This document shows, piece by piece, positions 1 through 6,886 of a stretch of DNA of 16,559 nucleotides; position 1 is the first letter of the stretch; each line of letters opens with the position of its first letter. Under the pieces are notes generated by a model, which had not been told where the DNA came from, did no database searches, and saw only the letters and a program-made list of their open reading frames with translations. Source of the DNA: an uncultured Sphingomonadales bacterium. Its GTDB lineage: Bacteria > Pseudomonadota > Alphaproteobacteria > Sphingomonadales > Sphingomonadaceae. Position numbers and translations under genes: made by a program. The DNA lies in assembly GCA_937898535.1 (NCBI GenBank), contig CALDKP010000363.1, forward strand, positions 1 through 16,559, in the 5' to 3' direction.

Positions 1-2
1 GC

Positions 3-1808
3 ATATTAAAGGCAGTCGATAAATTTTTTTCTTCCTCCGCACGAGTTGAAATTGATGATTTTCACGAGCGAAATGTTGATGATCCGATTGAAATCGCTCT
101 AACTTTCAACAGTTTTTCGGCGGAAGAGATCGAACGATTTGGTTCTCGGATACACGGTGATGAAATGACGGTAGTGCGCGTGTTTCTATCCCAAGGTGGA
201 GCCAGCCGATACTACGGAATGACACTGAGGCATCCGGCGTTCCAGCAAATTCGAGCTATTGAGAAGGCCTCGGAAAGGCGCACGGCCTTCATGGCTATTC
301 CTCGTACAGAGATATACGCAGATCTTCCTGCGGTCGCTAATGCGGATCAACTGGCTCAGGCAATGGATGATTGGGAGCAGGCACATTTGGACCAGTGCGT
401 ATCTGCCCGTGACGATGGACAATTTCTCGGATTTTCTAATGTCGGCAGAGGATCACTCACCAAGTATATATCGTTTGTTTTTGTACCCGCAGTACGCGAC
501 GCAATCGCAGACGCGGTAGATGGTCGGGGTTCTGTAATTAGCCAATTGATAGAGATATTGGTACGGAACGTCATAAACCAGAAGGAAGAAATTCTGGCGT
601 GGCAAAAAAAGGCTAGTGATGAGTATAAAAATTTAACAAGTCCAGAAAAAATTGGCGAATTAAACGATCTTTCGGAGCAACTAAACGAAACCTTGAGAGT
701 TTTTTATGCTGATGCTGGATTGGATTTGCGATGGCTACCAATAGAAGATTTAAAGATATCTTTACCGACAGCCAGTGTCGAACTATTAGAGCAGGGTTTT
801 ACTGGTCCTCTTGAAGGCAAAGGACATGGCCTTCAACGCGCCTTCATTTTTACGATCCTCCAACACTTAGCCCACGCCATTTTTGCGAACAAAGCTGAAC
901 CGGAAGAATTGGAAGGGCCGATTCCTGCTGGCAATTTAATTTTGGCGATCGAGGAGCCAGAGCTTTATCAACATCCAACCAAGCAAAAGCATCTAGCAGG
1001 AGTGCTTCGTGCTATTAGTTCCGGGACCCTACCAGGCGTTATGTCAGCAACTCAGCTCCTTGTTTGCTCGCATTCACCACATTTCGTGTCGACTGATAAT
1101 TTTGATGAAGTAAGATTGGCGAGACGCATTCGCGTTGATGGGAGCCCATCGAAAGAATGTGTGGTAACTGATATCCCGTATCAAAAAGTGCTGGATGGTC
1201 TCAATGCAGCACGCGGGCCTGTTCCGGGAGGCTGGCAACAGGACAGTTTGAAGGCCAGGCTTCATACTTTAAATGCAGAAGTTGCAGAGGGCTTCTTCGC
1301 TCTTAAGGTAGTGTTAGTCGAAGGGGCTGGAGATCAGGCTGCTATTCTTGCAATCGCCAATGCGCACGGGTTCGATTTAAGCGCACATGGAATCGCGGTA
1401 GTGCAGGTTTCCGGAAAGAACAATCTCGACAAAACGCTTCTAATCTTTCGAGGTCTTGGCATCCCGACATACGTGATTTGGGACAACGACCTGCAGGCCG
1501 ACGACCAAACAAAACTAAGCAATATCGCTCTCTTTAAAATTAACGGAATAGAAAATCCCGTTGATTTCGGCACACAAGTAACACCTCGTTTCGCGTGCTT
1601 CGAATCCAAGCTCGAATCCGTGTTGCGTGATGAAATAGGCGCAGATTTTGACAAAAAAATCGGTGAAATAGGGCATACGTTGGCAATGAAAGCCAAGGAA
1701 CTTAAAAAAAATCCCGTAGGATTATCTCAAGTTATTAGTAGATGTTACAAAGATAACAATAGAAGCGCGACAATGGACTCGATTGTTGCCGCTATACAGA
1801 GCCTCTAA
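3..1808 (+). CDS. OLD-family ATP-dependent endonuclease, 5'-truncated by the window edge
   Basis: This is an ABC-type ATPase fused to a TOPRIM nuclease, the architecture of OLD and GajA proteins that cut DNA, often in phage defence. The frame is open to the first full codon at base 3, giving 601 visible residues. The first ones (ILKAVDKFF) match the helix that follows the Walker A loop, so the P-loop itself lies just off the contig. The ATG at 165 is internal. An ABC signature-like GKGHGLQRA is encoded at 816-842, Walker B LILAIEEPE at 936-962, and a switch-histidine motif CSHSP near 1065. The TOPRIM part shows VEGAGD at 1317-1334 and WDND with its D-x-D pair at 1479-1490. The C-terminus is lysine-rich. 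The DNA is clearly AT-richer than sequence after 2247, which suggests acquisition by transfer. A WYL-like gene follows after 5 bases. The family call is firm; the exact OLD class cannot be set without the N-terminus and upstream partner. Confidence 0.88.
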   Translation: MLKAVDKFFSSSARVEIDDFHERNVDDPIEIALTFNSFSAEEIERFGSRIHGDEMTVVRVFLSQGGASRYYGMTLRHPAFQQIRAIEKASERRTAFMAIPRTEIYADLPAVANADQLAQAMDDWEQAHLDQCVSARDDGQFLGFSNVGRGSLTKYISFVFVPAVRDAIADAVDGRGSVISQLIEILVRNVINQKEEILAWQKKASDEYKNLTSPEKIGELNDLSEQLNETLRVFYADAGLDLRWLPIEDLKISLPTASVELLEQGFTGPLEGKGHGLQRAFIFTILQHLAHAIFANKAEPEELEGPIPAGNLILAIEEPELYQHPTKQKHLAGVLRAISSGTLPGVMSATQLLVCSHSPHFVSTDNFDEVRLARRIRVDGSPSKECVVTDIPYQKVLDGLNAARGPVPGGWQQDSLKARLHTLNAEVAEGFFALKVVLVEGAGDQAAILAIANAHGFDLSAHGIAVVQVSGKNNLDKTLLIFRGLGIPTYVIWDNDLQADDQTKLSNIALFKINGIENPVDFGTQVTPRFACFESKLESVLRDEIGADFDKKIGEIGHTLAMKAKELKKNPVGLSQVISRCYKDNNRSATMDSIVAAIQSL

Positions 1809-1813
1809 TAAAA

Positions 1814-2134
1814 ATGGGTGACATCGACAAAATAGATATAATTCGTAATGCGATTGATGTCCTAGAAAATATCGAATTTGAATATGATGGGGACAGTCGG
1901 GTCGTAGAACCCCATTTGTTGGGGTATAATCAAACCGGCACTTTGACACTTAGTGCTTGGCAAATATTCGGCAGAAGTGGAATTGGATGGCGGAGCTTTC
2001 ATGTCGCCAAGATTATTTCGCTGCAATCTACTGATCAACATTTCAATGGCGCGCGCCCTGACTACAATCCCAATGATATTGCTATGGACCCAATAATTCA
2101 TCGTATTCGACAAAGTCGTACTAGCGAGTATTGA
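1814..2134 (+). CDS. Small stand-alone WYL-like domain protein
   Basis: This 106-residue protein starts 5 bases after the OLD nuclease stop, so the two are almost certainly co-transcribed. Its pattern is that of a compact WYL-type SH3-like fold: FEYDG, then RVVEPHLLGY, a G-x-L-x-L strand with AWQ, then GWRSFHVAKI and finally F-x-GARPDYNPND. WYL domains bind ligands or nucleic acid and occur in regulators of defence loci (BrxR/CapW), normally with a helix-turn-helix and a WCX extension. Here neither is present: the protein is the domain alone with a short N-terminal helix, and the literal Trp-Tyr-Leu triplet is not kept. It may sense a nucleic-acid or nucleotide signal for the nuclease, but that is inference. 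Like its neighbour it is AT-rich. There is no strong ribosome binding site before the ATG, which fits translational coupling to the upstream gene. Confidence 0.7.
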   Translation: MGDIDKIDIIRNAIDVLENIEFEYDGDSRVVEPHLLGYNQTGTLTLSAWQIFGRSGIGWRSFHVAKIISLQSTDQHFNGARPDYNPNDIAMDPIIHRIRQSRTSEY

Positions 2135-2143
2135 TTGGCTTCT

Positions 2144-2183
2144 CCCCCCCTCACCAACCCAAAATCCCCCCGCATAAACCCCC
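2144..2183 (-). other. Predicted G-quadruplex motif on the minus strand (C-rich on plus)
   Basis: Read on the minus strand the tract is G5-N7-G6-N5-G3-N7-G7: four runs of at least three G separated by loops of 7, 5 and 7 bases. This satisfies the usual G3+N1-7 rule. It lies between the WYL-like gene and the alkaline phosphatase start at 2247, on the template strand of both. It also sits at the switch from AT-rich to GC-rich DNA. The rest of the gap (2184-2246) holds a direct repeat TGCGCCAG (2191-2198 and 2219-2226) and the phosphatase ribosome binding site. The pattern is seen directly; folding and any effect on transcription are untested. Confidence 0.6.
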
Positions 2184-2246
2184 ACCATCTTGCGCCAGTC
2201 ATCTTCCTCTGCGATGTCTGCGCCAGAAACATTTTTGGAGAGTAAA

Positions 2247-3827
2247 ATGCGCAAACTATCGCCGTTCTTGTCCTCTGGCCTGCCTGTATCTTTGGCGGTG
2301 GCGTGCTGTCTGATCGGCGCGCCGGTTGTCGCGCAATATGCGGCGACGCCCGATCCTGCGGCTGCGTCGGCCACGGCTCCCCTGCCCCCTGCGCGGCCCA
2401 TTGGCACGCCGCCGTTGACCACCAGCGAGGGCTATTTGAACGCTGGCGCAGCCGAGCTTGCACGGTTGGAGGCGGATACGCCCAACAACCGCACGGCGCG
2501 CAATGTCATCATCTTCATCGGTGACGGCATGAGCGTCACCACGCTGACCGCCGCCCGCATTTTTGAAGGGCAGCAAAAGGGCGTCGATGGCGAATCCTAT
2601 GTCGCGCAAATGGACCGCCTGCCGCACACCGCCTTGGTCAAAACCTATTCGCATGATGGCCAAGTGCCCGACAGTGCGCCGACCGCCACCGCCATCGTTT
2701 CCGGCGTCAAAACGCTGAACGGCGTTCTGGGCGTTGGCCCGCAAGCGGTTGAGGATAATTGCAAGGCGACCGAGCCGTATAAAGTCAAATCCTTGTTCGA
2801 AATGGCCGAGGACAAGGGATATGCCACCGGCATCGTGTCCACCGCGACCATCACCCACGCCACGCCCGCATCCACCTATGCCCATGTCGCGCAACGCGAT
2901 TGGGAAGTGGACGCGAATATGCCCGCCGCGGCGAAGGCCGAAGGCTGCATCGACATTGCCCGCCAAATGGTCGAATGGCCGCATGGCGATGGGTTTGAGG
3001 TTATGTTGGGCGGCGGACGCCAGCATTTCATGCCCAACACCGAAGCTGACCCCGAATATCCGACCAAAAAGGGCAAGCGCGCCGATGGCAAGGACCTGAC
3101 CGCCAGCTGGTTGGCCGCCAACCCAAAGGGCGCCTATGTCTGGAACAGCGAAGGCTTTGCCGCGGTGGACGCGAAAAAGACCAGCAAGCTGCTTGGCCTG
3201 TTCGAACAATCGCATATGCAATTTGATGCAGACCGCACGGCGAGCGGATCAAAAGAACCCTCGCTCGCCGAAATGACGACGAAGGCGATCGCGATGCTGT
3301 CCAAAAACCGCAAGGGCTATGTCCTGATGGTCGAAGCGGGCAAGATTGACCATGGCCACCATGGCGGCAACGCCTATCGCGCGTTGCAGGACACCGTGGC
3401 GCTGAATGATGCGTTGAAAGCGGCAATGGACAATGTCGACCTGCGCGATACCCTGATCGTCGTCACGTCGGACCATAGCCACACCTTCACCATGGCGGGC
3501 TATCCCGAACGCGGTAACCCGATCCTCGGGGCTGTGGTCGACCAAAAAGGCAAATCGACCTTGGCCTTTGATGGCAAGGGATACACAACCCTGGGCTATA
3601 TCAACGGCCCCGGCGCGGTCACGACACTGCCACGCCCCGACCCGTTGAAAGAAGATACGCTGGCGCTGAATTACCGTCAGCAGGCGTTGATCCCCACCGG
3701 TGCCGAAACGCACAGCGGCGAAGATGTCGTCGCACGCGCCGCCGGGCCAAAGGCGCATTTGTTCAAAGGCACGATTGAACAGAACACGATCTTCCAGATC
3801 ATGCGCGCGGCCCTTGGGTTTAAATAA
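2247..3827 (+). CDS. phoA: Secreted alkaline phosphatase, PhoA family
   Basis: This periplasmic phosphomonoesterase releases phosphate from organic esters. The start at 2247 is chosen over in-frame starts upstream because GGAG (2237-2240) lies 6 bases before it and the protein then begins with a signal peptide (MRKL, hydrophobic core, cleavage near VVA-Q at residues 29-30). The mature 526-residue product has a short Pro/Ala linker, then the enzyme. Metal and catalytic residues can be placed on E. coli PhoA: GDGM at 92-95 (Asp51), DSA at 142-144 with the nucleophile Ser143 (Ser102), THATPA at 203-208, Arg217 (Arg166), Glu363 and Asp368 (Glu322, Asp327), His372 (His331), TSDH at 407-410 (Asp369, His370) and THSG at 488-491 (His412). 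Positions equal to E. coli Asp153 and Lys328 are His204 and His369, as in animal and some marine bacterial enzymes. No convincing Pho box was found upstream. Confidence 0.93.
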   Translation: MRKLSPFLSSGLPVSLAVACCLIGAPVVAQYAATPDPAAASATAPLPPARPIGTPPLTTSEGYLNAGAAELARLEADTPNNRTARNVIIFIGDGMSVTTLTAARIFEGQQKGVDGESYVAQMDRLPHTALVKTYSHDGQVPDSAPTATAIVSGVKTLNGVLGVGPQAVEDNCKATEPYKVKSLFEMAEDKGYATGIVSTATITHATPASTYAHVAQRDWEVDANMPAAAKAEGCIDIARQMVEWPHGDGFEVMLGGGRQHFMPNTEADPEYPTKKGKRADGKDLTASWLAANPKGAYVWNSEGFAAVDAKKTSKLLGLFEQSHMQFDADRTASGSKEPSLAEMTTKAIAMLSKNRKGYVLMVEAGKIDHGHHGGNAYRALQDTVALNDALKAAMDNVDLRDTLIVVTSDHSHTFTMAGYPERGNPILGAVVDQKGKSTLAFDGKGYTTLGYINGPGAVTTLPRPDPLKEDTLALNYRQQALIPTGAETHSGEDVVARAAGPKAHLFKGTIEQNTIFQIMRAALGFK

Positions 3828-3856
3828 GGCGGCTTTAAGTAAGGCAGATACATAAA

Positions 3857-3889
3857 GACCCCGTCCAGGGGAGGGGTCCGGACGGGGTC
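3857..3889. terminator. Hairpin between convergent phosphatase and fasciclin genes
   Basis: A perfect 10-bp inverted repeat, GACCCCGTCC (3857-3866) and GGACGGGGTC (3880-3889), is separated by a 13-base loop. It lies 30 bases after the phosphatase stop and 72 bases beyond the fasciclin stop, so it can serve both converging transcripts. There is no clean T-tract on either side, so termination strength is uncertain. Confidence 0.6.
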
Positions 3890-3960
3890 AATATTGTCCT
3901 CTTCGCCTGCTAGGGGGAATTTGAGGACGGACTTTCAGGTCGCCGAAGCAACCCGAAACT

Positions 3961-4554
3961 TTATGGCATAACGACGGTGTCGACCAAATGGACCGTGCCG
4001 TTGGACGCAACCATGTCAGCGCCGGTTACGGTCGATTTTCCGCCCTTGGCATCGGTCAGGACAATCTTGTCCCCGTTCATACGGGCTTTCAGGCTGCCGC
4101 CGTTCAGCGTTTTGACGGTTGCGGTGCCGTTGCCGTCCGCGATCAACTTCGCGAGATCAGCCGCCTTCACATTGCCGGCGACAACATGATATTTCAGCAG
4201 CGCCGCAAGCTTCGCCTTGCTTTCCGGCTTTAACAGGCCGTCGAACGTTGCCTTGTCCAACTTGGCAAATGCGTCATTGGATGGCGCGAATAGGGTGAAG
4301 GGGCCACTGCCCGACAATGTTTCGGCAAGTCCGGCGGCGGTGACCGCTGTGACCAAAGTCGATGCCTGTGGGTTGTCTTGCGCAAGGGCGACGATATTCT
4401 TGTCGGTGGTCGCTTCCGTTCCGTCGGATATCATCGCGTCGTCCTGTACCACTTCGGTATCGGTCGCCGTGGTTTCGTCGGTCTTGTTGCCCGAACACGC
4501 TGTCAATGCCAGTGCGGACAGGCCGGAAATTAACGTGATTTTCAAAATCTTCAT
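3961..4554 (-). CDS. Fasciclin (FAS1) domain lipoprotein
   Basis: The 197-residue product begins with a lipoprotein signal (MKILK, hydrophobic core, lipobox LTAC with Cys20). It is therefore expected to be lipid-anchored in the envelope. A low-complexity Thr/Asp/Glu linker of about 30 residues follows. The rest is one FAS1 domain with the conserved pieces LVTAVTAAGL, FTLFAPSNDAF, LLKYHVVAG (H-box) and NGTVHLVDTVV at the C-terminus. FAS1 proteins act in adhesion or cell-surface interactions; the partner here is unknown. The start at 4554 is preferred over longer in-frame starts because a GGAAGGA ribosome binding site precedes it and the lipoprotein signal then sits at the N-terminus. It is divergent from prmC and shares the 4555-4704 gap with it, and it converges on the phosphatase gene. 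Confidence 0.88.
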   Translation of the reverse strand: MKILKITLISGLSALALTACSGNKTDETTATDTEVVQDDAMISDGTEATTDKNIVALAQDNPQASTLVTAVTAAGLAETLSGSGPFTLFAPSNDAFAKLDKATFDGLLKPESKAKLAALLKYHVVAGNVKAADLAKLIADGNGTATVKTLNGGSLKARMNGDKIVLTDAKGGKSTVTGADMVASNGTVHLVDTVVMP

Positions 4555-4704
4555 AATGTGATTCCTTCCAATTGAATGCCTCTGTTGGCGATAACGAGCC
4601 ACGTCGGCAGATGGTTGCACGCGCGGTGAAATAAATGCGTTGAACGCCGAAGTTTGCGCGTTGGACCGCTTTGCTTTCGGTCGGCTTGGGTTTACGGGCG
4701 GGGT

Positions 4705-5562
4705 ATGACTGGCCTTTCTTCAACGCTGCGCGATGCGACCGATGCCCTGACGCCCGTCAGCGCGACCCCGCGTCTCGATGCCGAATTGTTGATGGCGCAT
4801 GCCTTGGGAATCGACCGCTCGGCGATGTTGTTGCGGATGCATGACCTTGCGGTGCCTGCGGGCTTTGCGGCGATGCTCGCGCGGCGGGTGGCGGATGAAC
4901 CCGTGGCCTATATCACGGGAATGCAGGCGTTTTGGGACCTCGACCTGCATGTGACGCCCGATGTGCTGATCCCCCGTGCGGACAGCGAAACGGTGATTGA
5001 GGTGGCGATTGCGGCATTTGCCGGGCGGGGTGCGCCGGCGCGGATCTTGGACTTGGGCACCGGCTCAGGCGCGTTGTTGCTGGCGGCTTTGTCGGTGTTT
5101 GGCGACGCGCAAGGGGTTGGCATTGATGCCAGCGCGGCGGCTCTGGCGGTCGCATCGGGCAATGCGTTGCGGCTTGGGCTGGACGGGCGCGCAACCTTCG
5201 AACAGCGCGATTGGACTTTGGACGGGTGGTCCGACGGTCTGGGGCAATTCGACCTCATCTTGTGCAACCCCCCTTATATTGAGGACGCAACACCGCTTGC
5301 GCCCATGGTCGCCCGCCACGAACCGCACAGCGCCCTCTTCGCCGGCCCCGACGGTCTGCGCGACTATCGCATACTTCTAAAAACCCTAGAAAAACTGCTA
5401 AAAACCACCGGAATCGCAGTCTTCGAAATCGGATTCAACCAGTCAAAATCCGTCGCAAAATTGGGCACCGACGCCGGGTTCACTTGCGAATTAACCCACG
5501 ACCTTTCCGGCAATCCACGCGTCTTGCGCTTTTCGCTTGGAATCACCGAACCGAACCGCTAA
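4705..5562 (+). CDS. prmC: Peptide chain release factor N5-glutamine methyltransferase
   Basis: PrmC methylates the glutamine of the GGQ motif in release factors RF1 and RF2, using S-adenosylmethionine. The 285-residue protein has the helical N-terminal domain (about 1-75, with TPRLDAELLMAHALG), the PrmC linker motif IPRADSETV (89-97), the SAM-binding loop ILDLGTGSG (114-122) and the catalytic NPPY (188-191), followed by FAGPDGLRDY. The ATG at 4705 follows a G-rich stretch and gives the usual family length; a TTG at 4654 would add 17 unlikely residues. In many sphingomonads prmC sits behind prfA and before a DUF4167 gene. Here the DUF4167 neighbour is kept, but a divergent fasciclin gene replaces prfA upstream. 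From about base 5375 the codons become AT-richer (runs of AAA lysines) than in the first two thirds of the gene, but the frame is intact. Confidence 0.92.
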   Translation: MTGLSSTLRDATDALTPVSATPRLDAELLMAHALGIDRSAMLLRMHDLAVPAGFAAMLARRVADEPVAYITGMQAFWDLDLHVTPDVLIPRADSETVIEVAIAAFAGRGAPARILDLGTGSGALLLAALSVFGDAQGVGIDASAAALAVASGNALRLGLDGRATFEQRDWTLDGWSDGLGQFDLILCNPPYIEDATPLAPMVARHEPHSALFAGPDGLRDYRILLKTLEKLLKTTGIAVFEIGFNQSKSVAKLGTDAGFTCELTHDLSGNPRVLRFSLGITEPNR

Positions 5563-5665
5563 CGCTAAACAGCATCGCAGCAAAACCCGTAAATTGCGGA
5601 GATTAGCGCGAAGCCGCCCCCAGCGCAGTTGGAAATTTTTTCAAGGTCTCGGTCGACCTTGGCGT

Positions 5666-5684
5666 AACCCAAAGACTGGGTTTT
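5666..5684 (+). terminator. Weak possible terminator after prmC
   Basis: AACCCA (5666-5671) and TGGGTT (5677-5682) pair around a 5-base loop and are followed by two more T. A second inverted repeat, AAGGTC/GACCTT, lies just upstream at 5643-5660. The stem is short and the T-run is minimal, so this could equally be an attenuator or nothing. It separates prmC from the DUF4167 gene. Confidence 0.35.
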
Positions 5685-5732
5685 GGGGCTTCCTGCAATG
5701 TTAAAATGCTAAAAGAGGACGGGTCAGCCCTG

Positions 5733-6446
5733 ATGAATATCAACAACAGGCAGCAGCAGAACAACAATCGTCGCCGCGGTCGTAACAACAATAATCGCCA
5801 GCAAAATAACAACCGCAGCGGTTTCGACTATCAGAACCAGATCGACAATCGTGCGCGCGGCAACGCAGCGCAGATGCTGGAAAAATACAAGAAGCTAGCG
5901 CAAGATGCGCAGTTTAACGGTGACCGCGTAAACGCCGAATATCACCTGCAATTTGCCGACCATTATTTCCGCGTACTCGCTGATTTCCGCGGCCGCCAAG
6001 AAGCCCGTCAGGAACAGCAAGGCGAACGTCGTCCCCGCGAAGATAATCGCGAAGACCGCGACGATTGGCAGAATGATGATCGTTCGCAGAATTATGACGA
6101 GCAAGGTTCTTCCGATGGAATGGACACCGATTCCGTTTCGCAAGATGATGGCGAAACCGAAGAACGTGCGCCACGCGAACAACAGCGCGAAAGCCGTCCA
6201 CGTCGTCCGGAACGGACCGACCGTGGTGACCGTCCCGCCAATAACCGGTCCGCAAATCGCGGCCCACGCCGTCACCACAGCGAAGAACAAGACGATGCAC
6301 CGGCAGGGCTTGATCTCGCTGTATTGCCGCCGTCCATCGCCATTTCGTCGAACGACAGTGACGCGGATATGGAAAAGCCAGCACGCAAACCCCGCGCCCG
6401 CCGCGTTAAGCCAGCCGGTGATGATGAAGCTGCAGCGACGGAATAA
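5733..6446 (+). CDS. DUF4167 domain protein with Asn/Arg-rich N-terminus
   Basis: The 237-residue product has three parts. The first is an Asn/Gln/Arg-rich low-complexity start (about 1-30). Next comes the conserved DUF4167 core (about 31-95) with NQIDNRARGNAAQMLEKY, DAQFNGDRVNAEYHLQFADH and YFRVLADF. The last is a long charged, presumably disordered tail rich in Arg, Asp and Glu that ends in a basic RKPRARRVK patch. Proteins of this family are widespread in alphaproteobacteria and have no established role; the composition suggests RNA or ribosome association, which is inference. The start at 5733 is chosen because family members begin with the Asn-rich run. A start at 5706 would add nine residues and has no ribosome binding site; AGAGGA at 5714-5719 favours 5733, although the spacing is long. 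It lies downstream of prmC and converges on the thioesterase gene. Confidence 0.88.
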   Translation: MNINNRQQQNNNRRRGRNNNNRQQNNNRSGFDYQNQIDNRARGNAAQMLEKYKKLAQDAQFNGDRVNAEYHLQFADHYFRVLADFRGRQEARQEQQGERRPREDNREDRDDWQNDDRSQNYDEQGSSDGMDTDSVSQDDGETEERAPREQQRESRPRRPERTDRGDRPANNRSANRGPRRHHSEEQDDAPAGLDLAVLPPSIAISSNDSDADMEKPARKPRARRVKPAGDDEAAATE

Positions 6447-6457
6447 TCAATCTTTCT

Positions 6458-6480
6458 GCCGTTGATCGCGCACGAACGGC
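6458..6480. terminator. Possible shared hairpin between convergent DUF4167 and thioesterase genes
   Basis: GCCGTT (6458-6463) and AACGGC (6475-6480) form a 6-bp stem with an 11-base loop inside the 44-base gap between the two converging stops. No T-tract follows on either strand. It is offered only because it is the sole structure in the gap. Confidence 0.35.
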
Positions 6481-6490
6481 GCAACAGCCG

Positions 6491-6886
6491 TTAGCTTTCG
6501 GGCAGTGCCCGTGGCTTGTGATCGTCATCTAGGGCAACAAAGGTGAACAGCCCTTCGGTCACTTTGACCTCTTGTTGGCCACGCGCGCGGGTCGCGATAA
6601 CTTCAACGCGGATGCCCATAGATGTGCGGCCGCGCCGTTCAAGTGAGGCGTACACGGAAATGATGTCGCGTAACAATATGGGCGCGATGAATTCCATCTT
6701 CTCAATGGCCACCGTCGCGCACGCGCCTTGCGCAATTCGTCCAGCCAAAATGCCACCGGCCTGATCCATCATTCCCAACACCCAACCGCCAAAGATATGG
6801 CCATTGGCGTTGATATCGGCAGGGCCCGGAACAACCCGTAAAACCGGGTCATTCCGTTTTGGAAGGTTGCGAACAGCCTCGGTCAC
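6491..6886 (-). CDS. Acyl-CoA thioesterase, YciA-type hotdog fold
   Basis: The 131-residue protein is a single hotdog domain that hydrolyses acyl-CoA to free acid and CoA in the cytosol. The YciA/BACH signature is clear: VLRVVPGPADINANGHIFGGWVLGMMD with the catalytic Asp at the end of the NGHIFGGW-MMD segment, then AIEKMEFIAPILLRDIISVYA and the C-terminal TEGLFTFVALDDDHKPRALP. The start is GTG at 6886. It overlaps the stop of the upstream membrane-protein gene by four bases (GTGA), which implies translational coupling. Chain-length preference cannot be read from the sequence. The gene converges on the DUF4167 gene. Confidence 0.9.
   Translation of the reverse strand: MTEAVRNLPKRNDPVLRVVPGPADINANGHIFGGWVLGMMDQAGGILAGRIAQGACATVAIEKMEFIAPILLRDIISVYASLERRGRTSMGIRVEVIATRARGQQEVKVTEGLFTFVALDDDHKPRALPES

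Noticed and set aside
165..1808. Start of the OLD nuclease at the ATG at 165
   Set aside because: The frame is open to base 3 and the upstream residues fit the family's N-terminal ATPase segment, so the gene is truncated rather than starting here.
2195..2215. Pho-box-like pair CAGTCAT and CTGCGAT before the phosphatase
   Set aside because: The spacer is 6 rather than 4 bases and the second half matches only 5 of 7, which is too weak to call.
2098..2463. Minus-strand frames across the phosphatase promoter, including a GADIAEEDDWRKMVG segment
   Set aside because: They run through the start of the WYL-like and phosphatase genes, have no ribosome binding site and match no family I recognise. 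A decayed gene end is possible but unsupported.
2256..3221. Long minus-strand frame of 321 codons inside the phosphatase gene
   Set aside because: The plus strand encodes a phosphatase with all catalytic motifs; the minus frame is Gly/Arg-rich shadow caused by high GC at third positions.
4584..4622. General-stress (EcfG-like) promoter for the fasciclin gene: GCAAC-N17-CGTT on the minus strand
   Set aside because: One mismatch in the -35 and a spacer longer than the usual range; it could be chance.
5895..6384. Minus-strand hydrophobic frames opposite the DUF4167 gene
   Set aside because: They mirror the Asn/Arg/Asp-rich coding strand and have no start signals; they are shadows.
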